A stretch of DNA of 64,000 bases. Source: Acuticoccus mangrovi. Its GTDB lineage: Bacteria; Pseudomonadota; Alphaproteobacteria; Rhizobiales; Amorphaceae. A model generated the notes under the pieces. It ran no database searches, had not been told where the DNA came from, and saw only the letters and a list, made by a program, of their open reading frames with translations. This document shows positions 33,243 to 46,054 of the stretch, piece by piece. The DNA lies in NCBI RefSeq assembly GCF_016411865.1, contig NZ_JAEKJA010000001.1, forward strand, positions 558,001 through 622,000. The letters are read 5' to 3'. How positions within the stretch are numbered: the stretch's first letter is position 1; each line of letters begins with the position of its first letter. A program made the translations under genes and the position numbers.

Positions 33243-34865
33243 CTACGTGGGCGCCGCCAGACCGTAGGCTGTGGCGAGGATCTCCGACGCGCGCTCGCCG
33301 ATGACCACCGTCGGAGCCATGGTGTTGCCGGTGGAGATCTCCGGCATGATGGAGGCGTCGGCGATTCTGAGGCCGTCGATGCCGTAGACGCGGAGGTTCG
33401 CGTCGACCACGGACATCTCGTCCCGCCCCATCTTCGCCGTGCAGCTCTCGTGGAAATAGGTGCCGGCGGCGTTGCGGATGAAGTCTTCCATCGCCGCGCC
33501 TTTGAGCGGTCCCGGCATCAGCTCGCGCTTGACGAACGGGGCGACCGGCGCGGAGTTGCCGATGTCGCGGCAGAGCTCCACGCAGCGCAGCATCGCGGCC
33601 ATGTCGGTGTCGGTGCCGAGGAAGTTCGCCTCGATGCGGGGGGCGGCGAAGGGATCCGCGCTCGCAAGGCGTACCCGGCCGCGGCTGTCCGGCCGGGCGA
33701 GCCCCGGAGCGAGTGTCCAGGCGACGTCGACGGCGGTGGGCAGGTCGTAGGCGGTGGCCGTCACCTCGCTGCCGAACGGGATCTCCTCGAGCACCGGCAT
33801 CAGGTCGGGCGTCGCGATGTCGCTGCGGCTCTTGGCGTAGAACACGAACTCGGCGGCGTTGTTGCGCGGAGCCTCCGGCGTCACGTACTCGAAGCAGCAG
33901 CCGGCGAGCAGGATGTGGTCCTGAAAGTTGGCGCCGACCCCCGGCAGGTGCTGCACGACGTCGATGCCGTGCGCCTTGAGCTCGGCCTCGTCGCCGATGC
34001 CGGAGAGCATCAACAGCTTCGGCGTGTTGATGGCGCCTTGCGACAGGATGACCTCGCGTGTCGCCTCCACCTCGTAGCGCCGCCCGCGGTGGACGAACGA
34101 GACGCCGCGCGCCCGCCCGCCCGCAATGGCGATCCGCGTCACCTCCGAACAGAGCAGGATGTGGAGATTGGGCCGGCCCATCACCGGGTGGAGATAGGTC
34201 GCCGCCATCGAGACGCGGCGATTGCCGTCCTGCACGAGCACGCTCGGCAGGCCGCAGCCGCCGTCGCCCTCCATCGCCGCGCCGTTGATGTCGTCGACGC
34301 GGGGGATGCCGAGGGCGTCGGCCGCCTCGATCAGGGCGGGCACCAGCGGCACCGGATCGTTGGGCTGGAGGATGTTGAGGAGGCCGCCGGTGCCGCGGCG
34401 ATACGGATCGGACGGCCCGTGCCAGTCCTCGATGCGACGATAGATCGCGAGCACCGACTCGTAGTTCCAGGCCGGATCGCCCGCCGCCTCCGCCCACATC
34501 TCGAAGTCGTTCTTGTGGCCGCGCGCCCAGACCGAGCCGTTGATGCTGGAGCCGCCGCCGAGCACCTTGCCCATCGGCAGCGGCGGGGTGCGCCCGTTGA
34601 GGGTGGGGGAGGGCTCGGCGTGATAGCCCCAGTCCCGCTCGCTGCCGATATTCTGCATCCAGAGGGTGGAATCGATCACCGTCGGCACGCGGTCGCTGCC
34701 GCCCGCCTCGATCACCAGCACGCTGACTTCGGGATTGTCGGACAGACGCCGCGCCACCACGCTGCCGGCGCATCCGCCACCGCAGATGATGAAGTCGTAG
34801 GCAGAGCGGATGGTGTCTTGGGTGATTTCGCGGTCCGGCGTCAGGCCGCCGAGCGAGGTGGTCAT
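33243..34865 (-). CDS. GMC family FAD oxidoreductase (choline/alcohol dehydrogenase type)
   Basis: FAD-dependent alcohol oxidising enzyme of the glucose-methanol-choline family, 540 aa. The FAD motif DFIICGGGCAGSVVARRLSD is near residue 26, the second signature MGKVLGGGSSINGSVWARG near 90, the active-site histidine in YFHESCTAKMG near 470 and the closing STGNTMAPTVVIGERASEIL near 510. ATG 34865 has GGAG seven bases upstream. It is not part of a bet operon here, so the alcohol substrate cannot be named. Confidence 0.93.
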   Translation of the reverse strand: MTTSLGGLTPDREITQDTIRSAYDFIICGGGCAGSVVARRLSDNPEVSVLVIEAGGSDRVPTVIDSTLWMQNIGSERDWGYHAEPSPTLNGRTPPLPMGKVLGGGSSINGSVWARGHKNDFEMWAEAAGDPAWNYESVLAIYRRIEDWHGPSDPYRRGTGGLLNILQPNDPVPLVPALIEAADALGIPRVDDINGAAMEGDGGCGLPSVLVQDGNRRVSMAATYLHPVMGRPNLHILLCSEVTRIAIAGGRARGVSFVHRGRRYEVEATREVILSQGAINTPKLLMLSGIGDEAELKAHGIDVVQHLPGVGANFQDHILLAGCCFEYVTPEAPRNNAAEFVFYAKSRSDIATPDLMPVLEEIPFGSEVTATAYDLPTAVDVAWTLAPGLARPDSRGRVRLASADPFAAPRIEANFLGTDTDMAAMLRCVELCRDIGNSAPVAPFVKRELMPGPLKGAAMEDFIRNAAGTYFHESCTAKMGRDEMSVVDANLRVYGIDGLRIADASIMPEISTGNTMAPTVVIGERASEILATAYGLAAPT

Positions 34866-34963
34866 CGTGGTCTCCGTCGGTATCGTGTCGGCATCGCGTC
34901 GCCGCCGGCCGCCGTGCACGATCCGTGCCCCCGGCCCGGCGCCCGGCCGCCGCGTCGCGCAAC

Positions 34964-34988
34964 AAAAAAGGCGGCTCGGTGAGCCGCC
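34964..34988 (-). terminator. Intrinsic terminator of glnA
   Basis: On the minus strand GGCGGCTC pairs with GAGCCGCC across a 3-nt loop, followed by TTTTTT (complement of 34964-34969). It lies 26 bp after the glnA stop. Confidence 0.9.
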
Positions 34989-35013
34989 CTTTCCGGTCGT
35001 CCGATCGGATCGA

Positions 35014-36423
35014 TCAGACCGAGTAGTAGAGGTCGAACTCCACGGGATGCGGCATCATCTCGTAGCGCATGTTCTCTTCCATCTTCAGCTCGATGTAGGC
35101 ATCGATCTGATCGTCGTCGAACACGCCACCCGCCTTCAGGAAGTCGCGGTCCGCATCGACGGCGGAGAGGGCCTCGCGGAGCGAGCCGCACACGGTCGGG
35201 ATGTCCTTCAGCTCTTCCGGCGGCAGATCGTAGAGGTCCTTGTCCATCGGCTCGCCCGGATGGATGCGGTTCTTGATGCCGTCGAGGCCGGCCATGCACA
35301 TGGCGGCGTAGGCGAGGTAGGGGTTCGCGGACGGATCCGGGAAACGGACCTCGAGGCGCTTGCCCTTCGGCGAGGACGAGATCGGGATACGGCAGGAGGC
35401 CGAACGGTTGCGTGCCGAGTAGGCGAGGAGCACCGGCGCCTCATAGCCCGGGACGAGACGCTTGTAGGAGTTCGTCGACGGGTTGGTGAAGGCGTTGAGC
35501 GCCTTAGCGTGCTTCAGGATGCCGCCGATGTAGAAGAGGCACGACTCCGACAGATCGGCGTAGAGATCGCCGGCGAAGGTCGGCTTGCCGTCGGTCCAGA
35601 TCGACTGGTGCACGTGCATGCCGGTGCCGTTGTCGCCGAACACGGGCTTCGGCATGAACGTCGCCGTCTTGCCGTAGGCGTTCGCCACCTGATGCACGAC
35701 GTACTTGTAGATCTGCATCTTGTCGGCGATGAGGGTCAGCGTGTCGAACTTGAGGCCGAGCTCGTGCTGGGCCGCGGCCACCTCGTGGTGGTGCTTTTCG
35801 ACGGTGACGCCCATCTCGGTCATGACCGAGAGCATCTCGGAGCGCATGTCCTGGGCCGAATCGATCGGCGGCACCGGGAAGTAGCCGCCCTTGGTGCGCG
35901 GACGGTGGCCGAGGTTGCCGGTCTCGTACTCCGTCGGCATGTTCGACGGCAGCTCGATGGAATCGAGCTGGAAGCCGGTGTTGTACGGCTCGGTGGAGAA
36001 GCGGACGTCGTCGAACACGAAGAACTCGGCTTCCGGGCCCATCGTGATGGTGTCGCCGAAACCGCCGGACTTCACGTACGCCTCGGCCTTCTTGGCCGTG
36101 GTGCGCGGGTCGCGGTTGTAGGCCTCACCCGACGAGGGCTCCAGAATGTCGCAGAAGACCGCCATCGTGGTCTGCGCGAAGAACGGATCGATGTGCGCCG
36201 TCTCCGGATCCGGCATGAGGATCATGTCGGACTCGTTGATCGCTTTCCAACCGGCGATCGACGAGCCGTCGAACATCGTGCCGTCGGCGAAGATTTCTTC
36301 GTCGATAACGCCGACGTCCATCGTGACGTGCTGCATCTTCCCACGCGGGTCGGTGAAACGCAGATCGACGAATTTCACGTCCTTGTCTTTGATGTCCTTC
36401 AGGATGTCTTGCGCTGTGCTCAT
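35014..36423 (-). CDS. glnA: Glutamine synthetase type I
   Basis: Makes glutamine from glutamate, ammonia and ATP, the main entry of ammonium. The 469-residue protein is the standard GS I-beta length. Signatures: [13 protein letters not shown] and [13 protein letters not shown] near residue 50, the metal-binding [11 protein letters not shown] near 128, [12 protein letters not shown] near 265, the ATP-region [13 protein letters not shown] and the adenylylation tyrosine in DLYDLPPEE near residue 397. It follows glnB by 52 bp on the minus strand, so both depend on the upstream sigma-54-like promoter and possibly internal ones. Activity is probably controlled by GlnE and GlnB. Confidence 0.98.
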   Translation of the reverse strand: MSTAQDILKDIKDKDVKFVDLRFTDPRGKMQHVTMDVGVIDEEIFADGTMFDGSSIAGWKAINESDMILMPDPETAHIDPFFAQTTMAVFCDILEPSSGEAYNRDPRTTAKKAEAYVKSGGFGDTITMGPEAEFFVFDDVRFSTEPYNTGFQLDSIELPSNMPTEYETGNLGHRPRTKGGYFPVPPIDSAQDMRSEMLSVMTEMGVTVEKHHHEVAAAQHELGLKFDTLTLIADKMQIYKYVVHQVANAYGKTATFMPKPVFGDNGTGMHVHQSIWTDGKPTFAGDLYADLSESCLFYIGGILKHAKALNAFTNPSTNSYKRLVPGYEAPVLLAYSARNRSASCRIPISSSPKGKRLEVRFPDPSANPYLAYAAMCMAGLDGIKNRIHPGEPMDKDLYDLPPEELKDIPTVCGSLREALSAVDADRDFLKAGGVFDDDQIDAYIELKMEENMRYEMMPHPVEFDLYYSV

Positions 36424-36475
36424 TCGCCTTCGCTTTCTTTGGCGCTTCTGGAGTGTGGTGCGGGGAACGGGGTGG

Positions 36476-36892
<417 letters not shown>

Positions 36893-37009
36893 TCAGCCCG
36901 CTTGTGCGAAAGAGCGGCATTTGCCGACCGCATGGGCACTATGACTGCCGAAAATCGCATCATCGTGCTCGATGTGTAGTCAATCAATCAACGTAGGGAT
37001 GTCCGTGGC

Positions 37010-38500
37010 ATGATCGAGTTGCCGACGCCGAGCGAGATGGCGGTCGCGGATCGGCGAACAGCGGAGGCGGGCACGTCGATGTCCCGTCTCATGGAGCGGG
37101 CCGGCACGGCGGTGGCCGATGCCGTCGCGGCATTGGGTCACGGGGTGAGCGCGCTGGTCCTCGCCGGACCCGGCAACAACGGCGGCGACGCCTTCGTGGC
37201 GGCGCGCGTGCTGCGCCAGCGGGGCTATCGGGTCGCTGTGCTCGATCTCGCCGGGGAGGGGGGCTCGGAGGAGGCGGTCACCGCCCGATCCGCCTATCGC
37301 GGGCCGCGCGTGGCGGCCGACGATGGCGCCATCGACGCGGCCGTCGAGGCCGCCACCGTGATCGTCGACGGTCTCTTCGGCGGCGGTTTGTCGCGCGATC
37401 TCGAAGGTGCGATGGCGGCGCTGGTGACGCGGGTGAACCGCGCGCGGGTGCGCAGCCGCGCCGCGCCCCACGTCGTCGCCATCGACCTGCCGAGCGGGAT
37501 CGACGGGGCGACCGGGATGGTGCGCGGCGTCGCGATCCGCGCCGACCGGACGGTGACTTTCGAGTGCCGCAAGCCCGGCCATCTCCTGGTGCCCGGCCGG
37601 CACTATTGCGGCAAGGTCACGGTGGCCGAGATCGGCATCGCCGCGGCGACGCTGAAGGGGCTCGCCGTCACGACCTTCGCCAACGAGCCGGACCTCTGGC
37701 GTGCGCATCGCCCCAAGCTTGCCCGGGGCGGGCACAAGTACGACCGCGGCCACGCCGTCGCCGTCTCCGGGCCGATGACGGCGACCGGGGCGGCGCGGCT
37801 CGCGATCACCGCGGCGCTGCGGACCGGTGCGGGGCTTGCGACGCTGCTCTCGCCGGGCGATGCGCTGCTCGTCAACGCCGCCCACCTCACGACGGTGATG
37901 CTCGCGCGGGTGGACGACGCGACGGGTCTGACCGAGGCGCTCACCGATCGGCGCCGCAACGCCGTGCTCCTCGGGCCGGGGATGCCGCCCGACGCGGCGA
38001 CGCGGGCGATGGCCGAGGCCGCTCTCGCCGCGCCGGCGGCCGCCGTGCTCGACGCGGGCGCGGTCGTCGCCTTCGCCGGCGACGTTGCCGGGCTGAAGCG
38101 GGCGGTGGGCGAGGGGGCGGCCGTCCTCACCCCCCATGCCGGCGAGTTCTCCCGCCTCTTCGGCGGCGAGGGGGGCGACAAGCTCGCCCGGGCCCGCGCC
38201 GCCGCCGCGGCGTCGGGTGCGGTGGTGGTGTTCAAGGGCGAGGACACGGTGATCGCCGCCCCCGACGGCCGCGCCGCCATCAACGCCAACGCCCCGCCCT
38301 TCCTCGCCACCGCGGGAGCGGGGGACGTGCTCGGCGGCATCATCACCGGCTTCCTCGCCCAGGGCGTGCCCGCCTTCGAGGCCGCGGCGATGGGGGTGTT
38401 CCTGCACGGCCTCGTTGCGACGCGCATTGGCCCGGGCCTCATCGCCGACGACCTCATCGACGGTCTGCGCGCTGCCCGTGCCGCTTTCGACATGCTCTGA
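37010..38500 (+). CDS. nnr: Bifunctional NAD(P)HX epimerase / ADP-dependent NAD(P)HX dehydratase
   Basis: Repairs hydrated NADH and NADPH. The 496-residue fusion has an N-terminal YjeF_N epimerase (residues 1-210: MSRLMERAGTAVADAV, LAGPGNNGGDAFVAARVL, VDGLFGGGLSRDL) and a C-terminal ribokinase-like dehydratase (residues 225-496: HKYDRGHAVAVSG, TPHAGEFSRLFG, ATAGAGDVLGGIITGFLAQG). Both halves are complete. It is divergent from glnB and is followed by tRNA-Leu. Confidence 0.95.
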   Translation: MIELPTPSEMAVADRRTAEAGTSMSRLMERAGTAVADAVAALGHGVSALVLAGPGNNGGDAFVAARVLRQRGYRVAVLDLAGEGGSEEAVTARSAYRGPRVAADDGAIDAAVEAATVIVDGLFGGGLSRDLEGAMAALVTRVNRARVRSRAAPHVVAIDLPSGIDGATGMVRGVAIRADRTVTFECRKPGHLLVPGRHYCGKVTVAEIGIAAATLKGLAVTTFANEPDLWRAHRPKLARGGHKYDRGHAVAVSGPMTATGAARLAITAALRTGAGLATLLSPGDALLVNAAHLTTVMLARVDDATGLTEALTDRRRNAVLLGPGMPPDAATRAMAEAALAAPAAAVLDAGAVVAFAGDVAGLKRAVGEGAAVLTPHAGEFSRLFGGEGGDKLARARAAAAASGAVVVFKGEDTVIAAPDGRAAINANAPPFLATAGAGDVLGGIITGFLAQGVPAFEAAAMGVFLHGLVATRIGPGLIADDLIDGLRAARAAFDML

Positions 38501-38549
38501 GGCGGGGGTCCTTCCCTCGGCCGGCTCCTCGCTCTAGAGGTTGGGCGAA

Positions 38550-38634
38550 GCGGGTGTGGCGGAACTGGTAGACGCACTTGGTTTAGGTCCAAGCGCCGCA
38601 AGGTTTGGGGGTTCGAGTCCCTCCACCCGCACCA
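38550..38634 (+). tRNA. tRNA-Leu (anticodon TAG)
   Basis: An 85-nt tRNA with acceptor stem GCGGGTG (38550-38556) pairing with CACCCGC (38624-38630), discriminator A and encoded CCA (38632-38634). The anticodon arm CTTGG-TTTAGGT-CCAAG gives TAG at 38584-38586, reading CUA/CUN leucine codons. The variable arm is long as in class II tRNAs, and GGGTTCGAGTCC forms the T-arm. Confidence 0.97.
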
Positions 38635-38996
38635 TTTTCGTGGCGCTACCGGCCTCCGGCCTGCTTGAGCGCGTGGGGGCGCTACCGGCCTCCGGCCTGC
38701 TTGAGCGCGTGGGGGTGCTACTGGCCTCCGCCTGCTTGAGAGTGTGGCGCTACCGCCCCTCGGGCTACTTGGGCGCGGGGTGGGGCTGTTCGGACTTGAT
38801 CTGCCTCGGCGTCGCCTCGCGGGGGGAGCGGCGTGCGGCCGTCGCCTCGGCTCGGCGGGGCAATCCTCGTGCGAAAACGCTTTCGCGTCTCAATATCGCG
38901 CGGGGAGGGCATGCCCGCCATTGACTTCATCGGGCCAGAGGGCGACATGAGCGCCATTCCCCGACAACCCGGATAGACTCTGCGGAAAGTGAGCCC
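38635..38996. other. 362-bp gap between tRNA-Leu and tig
   Basis: Holds the 36-bp tandem repeat just after the tRNA and then about 200 bp without a clear gene. Open frames here are short and low-complexity. GGAAAGTGAG directly before 38997 is the tig ribosome site. I see no convincing promoter boxes. Confidence 0.6.
38643..38780. repeat. 36-bp tandem repeat, about four decaying copies, downstream of tRNA-Leu
   Basis: Units at 38643-38678 and 38679-38714 are identical (GCGCTACCGGCCTCCGGCCT then GCTTGAGCGCGTGGGG). The third (38715-38746) has lost four bases and carries substitutions, and the fourth (from 38747) is more diverged. It starts 9 bp after the tRNA CCA end. Confidence 0.85.
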
Positions 38997-40403
38997 ATGG
39001 AAGTGACCGAGACCCGCGCGGACGGCCTGCAGCGGGAGCTGAAAGTGGTGGTTCCCGCAGCGACCCTCGACGAGCGTCTCACGGCGTACCTCGACGATAT
39101 GCGTACGAAAGTGAAGCTGAAGGGATTCCGCCCCGGCAAGGTCCCGCTCGCCCACCTGCGTCGCATGTACGGTCGCTCGGCGATGGCCGAGGTCATCAAC
39201 GAAGTGATGTCCGAGACCGTGAAGGACGCGGTCGAAAAGCGTGACGAGAAGCCGGCGCTGCAGCCCGACATCGACCTCGATCAGGGGTCGATGGAGGACG
39301 TGATGGAAGGCAAGAGCGATCTCGCCTTCGCCGTAAAATACGAGATTCTGCCCGTCATCGAGGTGACCGGCCTTGAGGCGATCAGCATCGAGCGACCGGT
39401 GGCCCAGGTTTCCGACGAGGAGCTCGAGACCGAGCTCGGCAAGCTCGCCGCCGCCAATCGCGACTACGAGGCCGTGGAGCGCGCCGCCGAGAATGGCGAC
39501 CGGCTGAAGATCGACTTCGTCGGCCGCGTCGACGGCGTTCCGTTCGACGGCGGGTCGGCCGAGGACATCGACATCGTGGTGGGCGAGGGCCGCTTCATCC
39601 CCGGCTTCGAGGAGCAGCTCGAAGGCGCCACCGTCGGCGAGGAGCGCAAGGTGACCGTGCGCTTCCCGAAGGGCTATCCGGCCGAGACTCTCGCCGACAA
39701 GGAAGCCGAGTTCGACGTGACGGTGAAGGAGGTCGCGGCCCCGAAGGAGCCCAACCTCGACGACGCCTTCGCCGAGAAGCTGGGGCTCGAGAATCTCGAC
39801 GCGCTGAAGACCGCGGTGCGCCAGCAGATGCAGCAGGGCTACGACGGCGCCACGCGCAACAGGGTGAAGCGGGCGCTGCTCGACGCGCTCGACGAGCGCT
39901 TCACCTTCACGCTTCCCCAGAAGCTGGTGGAGACCGAGTTCAACTCCATCTGGCGTCAGGTGGAAGAGGATATTCGGCGCCAGCGTGAGGGCGGCGAGGA
40001 GGTCGACGAGGACAAGCTCCGCACCGACTATCAGGCGATCGCGGAGCGTCGCGTGCGTCTCGGCCTGCTCCTGTCGGAGATCGGTACCAAGGCCGAGGTC
40101 GAGGTCACCGACGACGAGGTCCAGCGGGCGCTCGCCGAGAAGATGCGGCAGTTCCCGGGGCAGGAGCGCGAGGTGATCGAGTTCTATCGCTCCAACCCGC
40201 AGGCCATCGCCGGGCTGCGCGCGCCGATCTTCGAGGACAAGGTGGTGGACTACCTCCTGGAGCTCGTGAGCGTGACCGACAAGCCGGTACCGAGCGACGA
40301 GCTCCTTGCGGATGCCGAGGAGGATGACCACGATCATGCTCACCATGATCATGATCACGACCATCACCACGATCACGACCATCACCACCACCACGATCAT
40401 TAG
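38997..40403 (+). CDS. tig: Trigger factor with histidine/aspartate-rich C-terminal tail
   Basis: Ribosome-bound chaperone and prolyl isomerase, 468 aa. The ribosome-binding signature is present near residue 43 ([17 protein letters not shown]), the FKBP-type domain spans about 150-235 ([37 protein letters not shown]) and the helical chaperone domain 235-440. Residues 443-468 form an extreme tail of 16 His, 9 Asp and one Ala, such as [20 protein letters not shown]. Such a tail is not part of the core family and looks like a metal-binding extension comparable to that of SlyD. tig is followed by clpP after 8 bp. Confidence 0.97.
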   Translation: MEVTETRADGLQRELKVVVPAATLDERLTAYLDDMRTKVKLKGFRPGKVPLAHLRRMYGRSAMAEVINEVMSETVKDAVEKRDEKPALQPDIDLDQGSMEDVMEGKSDLAFAVKYEILPVIEVTGLEAISIERPVAQVSDEELETELGKLAAANRDYEAVERAAENGDRLKIDFVGRVDGVPFDGGSAEDIDIVVGEGRFIPGFEEQLEGATVGEERKVTVRFPKGYPAETLADKEAEFDVTVKEVAAPKEPNLDDAFAEKLGLENLDALKTAVRQQMQQGYDGATRNRVKRALLDALDERFTFTLPQKLVETEFNSIWRQVEEDIRRQREGGEEVDEDKLRTDYQAIAERRVRLGLLLSEIGTKAEVEVTDDEVQRALAEKMRQFPGQEREVIEFYRSNPQAIAGLRAPIFEDKVVDYLLELVSVTDKPVPSDELLADAEEDDHDHAHHDHDHDHHHDHDHHHHHDH

Positions 40404-40411
40404 GGCGCGCG

Positions 40412-41038
40412 ATGAAAGATCCTGTTGAGTATGCGATGTCGACGCTCGTGCCGATGGTCGTCGAGCAGACGAACCGCGGCGAGCGGGCGTACGACATATT
40501 TTCGCGCCTGTTGTCGGAGCGCATCATCTTCATCACCGGTCCCATCGAGGACACGGTGGCGACCCTGGTGTGCGCCCAGCTCCTCTATCTGGAGGCCGAC
40601 AATCCCAACAAGGAAATCTCGCTCTACATCAACTCGCCGGGCGGCATCGTGACCTCGGGTCTCGCGATCTACGACACGATGCAGTTCGTGCGGCCGACGA
40701 TCTCGACGTTGTGCATCGGCCAGTCGGCGTCCATGGGCTCGCTGCTTTTGGCGGCGGGGGAGAAGGGGATGCGCTTCTCGCTCCCCAACTCGCGCATCAT
40801 GGTGCACCAGCCGTCCGGCGGGTTCCGCGGCACGGCGGCCGACATTCAGCTTCAGGCCCAGGAAATCCTGGCGTTGAAGCGTCGGCTGAACGAGATCTAC
40901 CGCAAGCACACCGGCCAGGAGCTCGATGTGATCGAGAAGGCCCTGGAGCGGGACAACTACATGACGCCGGACAAGGCGCTGGAGTTCGGCATCATCGATC
41001 AGGTGATCGAGAGCCGCGCGGCGCTGGACGCGGCGTAA
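40412..41038 (+). CDS. clpP: ATP-dependent Clp protease proteolytic subunit
   Basis: Serine peptidase that forms the chamber degraded into by ClpX and ClpA, 208 aa. The catalytic triad is Ser107 in [11 protein letters not shown], His132 in [10 protein letters not shown] and Asp181 in [11 protein letters not shown]. The N-terminal pore segment [20 protein letters not shown] is typical. It sits 8 bp after tig and 269 bp before clpX, the classical tig-clpP-clpX order. Confidence 0.98.
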   Translation: MKDPVEYAMSTLVPMVVEQTNRGERAYDIFSRLLSERIIFITGPIEDTVATLVCAQLLYLEADNPNKEISLYINSPGGIVTSGLAIYDTMQFVRPTISTLCIGQSASMGSLLLAAGEKGMRFSLPNSRIMVHQPSGGFRGTAADIQLQAQEILALKRRLNEIYRKHTGQELDVIEKALERDNYMTPDKALEFGIIDQVIESRAALDAA

Positions 41039-41117
41039 GGACAACTATAGGGTGCTTTCTGTCGGGAATGGAGCCTCTGGCTGCTATGCCGGGGGCGACA
41101 CTCGCGGAACGCGGCGC

Positions 41118-41145
41118 TTGCGGATAACCGAGACAGGTCGATAAA
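41118..41145 (+). promoter_or_regulatory. Possible clpX promoter
   Basis: TTGCGG (41118-41123) and GATAAA (41140-41145) with a 16-bp spacer in the otherwise GC-rich clpP-clpX gap. A heat-shock type reading (CTTG at 41117) is also possible. Weak, offered only because the gap is 269 bp. Confidence 0.3.
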
Positions 41146-41307
41146 TTTTGTGTTTGGTAACGGCATCATCCGTTGACTGTCGGGTGAGTCGGTTTGCATC
41201 GGGCCGACGCGCTGCCCAATATATCGATGTAGGGGACGTCGAGCCGGGTCGTTCCGGCCGCGAGGCGCCTGCCGGGCGCGAGAGTTGGCGGAAGCAGAGG
41301 TGAGTAT

Positions 41308-42576
41308 ATGAGCAAGGCGACCACGGGTGATGGCAAGAACACGCTCTATTGCTCGTTCTGCGGCAAGAGCCAGCACGAGGTGCGCAAGCTCATTGCGGGT
41401 CCAACCGTGTTCATCTGCGACGAATGTGTCGAGCTGTGCATGGATATCATCCGCGAGGAGAACAAGTCCTCGTTGGTGAAGTCGCGGGATGGCATTCCGA
41501 CCCCGTTGGAAATCCGCAAGGTGTTGGACGATTACGTGATCGGCCAGCAGGATGCGAAAAAGATCCTGTCCGTCGCGGTGCACAACCACTACAAGCGGCT
41601 GAGCCACGCCTCGAAGTCGAACGATGTGGAGCTGGCGAAGTCGAACATCCTGCTGATCGGCCCCACGGGCTGCGGCAAGACGCTGCTGGCGCAGACTCTC
41701 GCCCGCATTCTCGATGTGCCCTTCACCATGGCGGACGCCACCACGCTGACCGAGGCCGGCTATGTGGGCGAGGATGTGGAGAACATCATCCTCAAGCTGC
41801 TCCAGTCCGCCGACTACAATGTCGAGCGGGCCCAGCGCGGCATCGTCTACATCGACGAGGTCGACAAGATCTCCCGCAAGTCCGACAACCCCTCCATCAC
41901 GCGGGACGTGTCGGGCGAGGGGGTGCAGCAGGCCCTTCTGAAGATTATGGAAGGCACTGTGGCTTCCGTGCCACCCCAGGGTGGCCGCAAGCACCCGCAG
42001 CAAGAGTTCCTCCAGGTCGACACGACCAACATCCTCTTCATATGCGGTGGCGCTTTCGCGGGGCTTGAGAAGATCATCTCCGACCGCGGTCGGGGCACCT
42101 CCATCGGCTTCAAGGCCCAGGTGTTCGCACCCGAGGATCGGCGGACGGGCGAGCTCTTCCGCGAAGTGGAGCCGGAGGACCTCCTGAAGTTCGGCCTGAT
42201 CCCCGAGTTCGTCGGGCGCCTGCCGGTGCTCGCGACGCTCGAGGACCTCGACGAGGCGGCGCTGGTGCAGATCCTCGCCGAGCCGAAGAACGCGCTGGTC
42301 AAGCAGTATCAGCGCCTCTTCGAGATGGAGGGCGTGGAGCTGACCTTCCACTCCGACGCGCTGCGCGCCATCGCCCGCAAGGCGATCGAGCGCAAGACCG
42401 GAGCAAGAGGCTTGCGGTCTATCCTGGAGGCGATCCTCCTCGACACCATGTACGAGCTACCGGGGCTGGACGGGGTGCGTGAGGTGGTGATCTCCGAAGA
42501 GGTGGTCGGCGGTACAGCCCGACCGCTCTACATCTACGACGATCGGGCCGCCGAGCCCTCGCGGACCTCCGCGTGA
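41308..42576 (+). CDS. clpX: ATP-dependent Clp protease ATP-binding subunit
   Basis: AAA+ unfoldase that feeds ClpP, 422 aa. The N-terminal zinc domain has four cysteines (CSFCGKS and [10 protein letters not shown]). Walker A GPTGCGKT is near residue 118, the pore loop GYVG near 150, Walker [10 protein letters not shown] near 180, the RKH loop in GGRKHPQQ and the ClpP-docking IGF loop in GTSIGFKAQ. Complete and standard. Confidence 0.98.
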   Translation: MSKATTGDGKNTLYCSFCGKSQHEVRKLIAGPTVFICDECVELCMDIIREENKSSLVKSRDGIPTPLEIRKVLDDYVIGQQDAKKILSVAVHNHYKRLSHASKSNDVELAKSNILLIGPTGCGKTLLAQTLARILDVPFTMADATTLTEAGYVGEDVENIILKLLQSADYNVERAQRGIVYIDEVDKISRKSDNPSITRDVSGEGVQQALLKIMEGTVASVPPQGGRKHPQQEFLQVDTTNILFICGGAFAGLEKIISDRGRGTSIGFKAQVFAPEDRRTGELFREVEPEDLLKFGLIPEFVGRLPVLATLEDLDEAALVQILAEPKNALVKQYQRLFEMEGVELTFHSDALRAIARKAIERKTGARGLRSILEAILLDTMYELPGLDGVREVVISEEVVGGTARPLYIYDDRAAEPSRTSA

Positions 42577-43059
42577 TCCTGCGGGACCGCTGCCCCGAGG
42601 TGGCGGTCCCGAGCCGGACCGGCGGCGCCCCTTCCGCCGGGCCGATGTCATGTATGTGCGCTGCGGCACTCGCGTTCGCCGCCGCTGCGCCGAAGGGGCG
42701 AAGGTGCCGCTCGAGCATGCGACCATTCGCGCGCCGCTCGCCGCAGGCTGGATCGGCGAGGCCCAGGCCAGCCAGCGGACGAGACGCCTCGATGAGCGAG
42801 GGGCAGGGTACCGGAATCAGGACTCTAGAGCTGCGGCGGGTATCGAGCCGCCCTATCCTCAGGTTGCTGACCTGAGGCTTGAAGTGAGCTTCGCACGACG
42901 CCACTTCGCAATAACAGGATGCGATGACGCATCCCTAGAAAGCACCGCAACTCCGCTCGACTTTCAGTGGGCGGTTCGGGTTGCCGGCGAAAGTTGCGGT
43001 GTAGGGTGGCTCGACTCGTGCATGATTGGCGAGCAGGGCCAAGCTGAAAGGACAGTTCC
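42577..43059. other. 483-bp gap between clpX and lon with three perfect hairpins
   Basis: No convincing gene. It contains three perfect inverted repeats: CGGGACCGC (42582-42590) with 42603-42611, probably ending clpX; CCTCAGGT (42857-42864) with ACCTGAGG (42870-42877); and GGATGCG (42917-42923) with CGCATCC (42928-42934). None is followed by a T-run. Open frames across it have unlikely compositions. The lon promoter must lie in the second half, but I cannot assign boxes with confidence. Confidence 0.6.
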
Positions 43060-45501
<2,442 letters not shown>

Positions 45502-45536
45502 GGCCGCGCGAATCAGCCGAAAGCGCTAAGCGGAGA

Positions 45537-45559
45537 GGGCGGGGAAACCCGCCCTTTTT
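45537..45559 (+). terminator. Intrinsic terminator of lon
   Basis: GGGCGGG (45537-45543) pairs with CCCGCCC (45548-45554) across a GAAA tetraloop, followed by TTTTT. It lies 36 bp after the lon stop. Confidence 0.92.
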
Positions 45560-45778
45560 CGTGCCTTTTTCCTCAGCCTGCCTGCTTTGTGAGCGACTTC
45601 GCCCCCTTCCCGGCTATCAATTGTCGCGTTTTGCCGAGCTCCGTCGAATTTTTGTCGTTTTGAAAGGATTGCTCCCCAATTTTCCAGGGGAACCGGGGCT
45701 CTTTGCGCAAATCTCGCTTTTCAAGCAAGCCGCGCTGGTGAGAGTGTGACCCGGTCATCCGTGAGAAGGAGAGACGGG

Positions 45779-46054
45779 ATGAAAAAAGCAGAACTTGCCG
45801 CCCAGGTGGCGGAGACCACCGATCTCAGCGCCAAGGATGCGGCCAAGGCCGTGGATGCCACCTTCGCCGCCATCGTGAAGGCGATGCAGGATGGCGACGA
45901 GGTCCGCATCACCAACTTCGGCGTGTTCGCCGTGAGCGAACGCCCCGAGTCCCAGGGCCGTGATCCGCGCTCGGGCGCGGCGATCACCATCAAGGCCGCC
46001 AAGGTGCCGAAGTTTCGCCCCGGCAAGCCGCTCAAGGACGCCCTCAACGCCTGA
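45779..46054 (+). CDS. hup: HU family DNA-binding protein
   Basis: Histone-like nucleoid protein, 91 aa. It begins MKKAELAAQVAETTDLSAKD and ends with the conserved beta-arm and helix (GRDPRSGAAITIKAAK, VPKFRPGKPLKDAL). The GRDPRTG-type signature is present with Ser in place of Thr. AGGAG precedes ATG 45779. The lon-hup order is common in alphaproteobacteria. A 7-bp hairpin without T-run follows at 46066-46081. Confidence 0.96.
   Translation: MKKAELAAQVAETTDLSAKDAAKAVDATFAAIVKAMQDGDEVRITNFGVFAVSERPESQGRDPRSGAAITIKAAKVPKFRPGKPLKDALNA

Noticed and set aside
38550-38780. Possible phage or island attachment site at tRNA-Leu
   Set aside because: No integrase gene and no second copy of the tRNA 3-prime end in the window; downstream genes are core housekeeping genes.
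38643-38780. Tandem repeat considered as a CRISPR array
   Set aside because: Units are contiguous with no unique spacers and there are no cas genes.
38541-38924. Open frame running through tRNA-Leu (product with VAELVDALGLGPSAARFGG)
   Set aside because: This peptide is the known false translation of a tRNA-Leu gene; the remainder is the translated tandem repeat.
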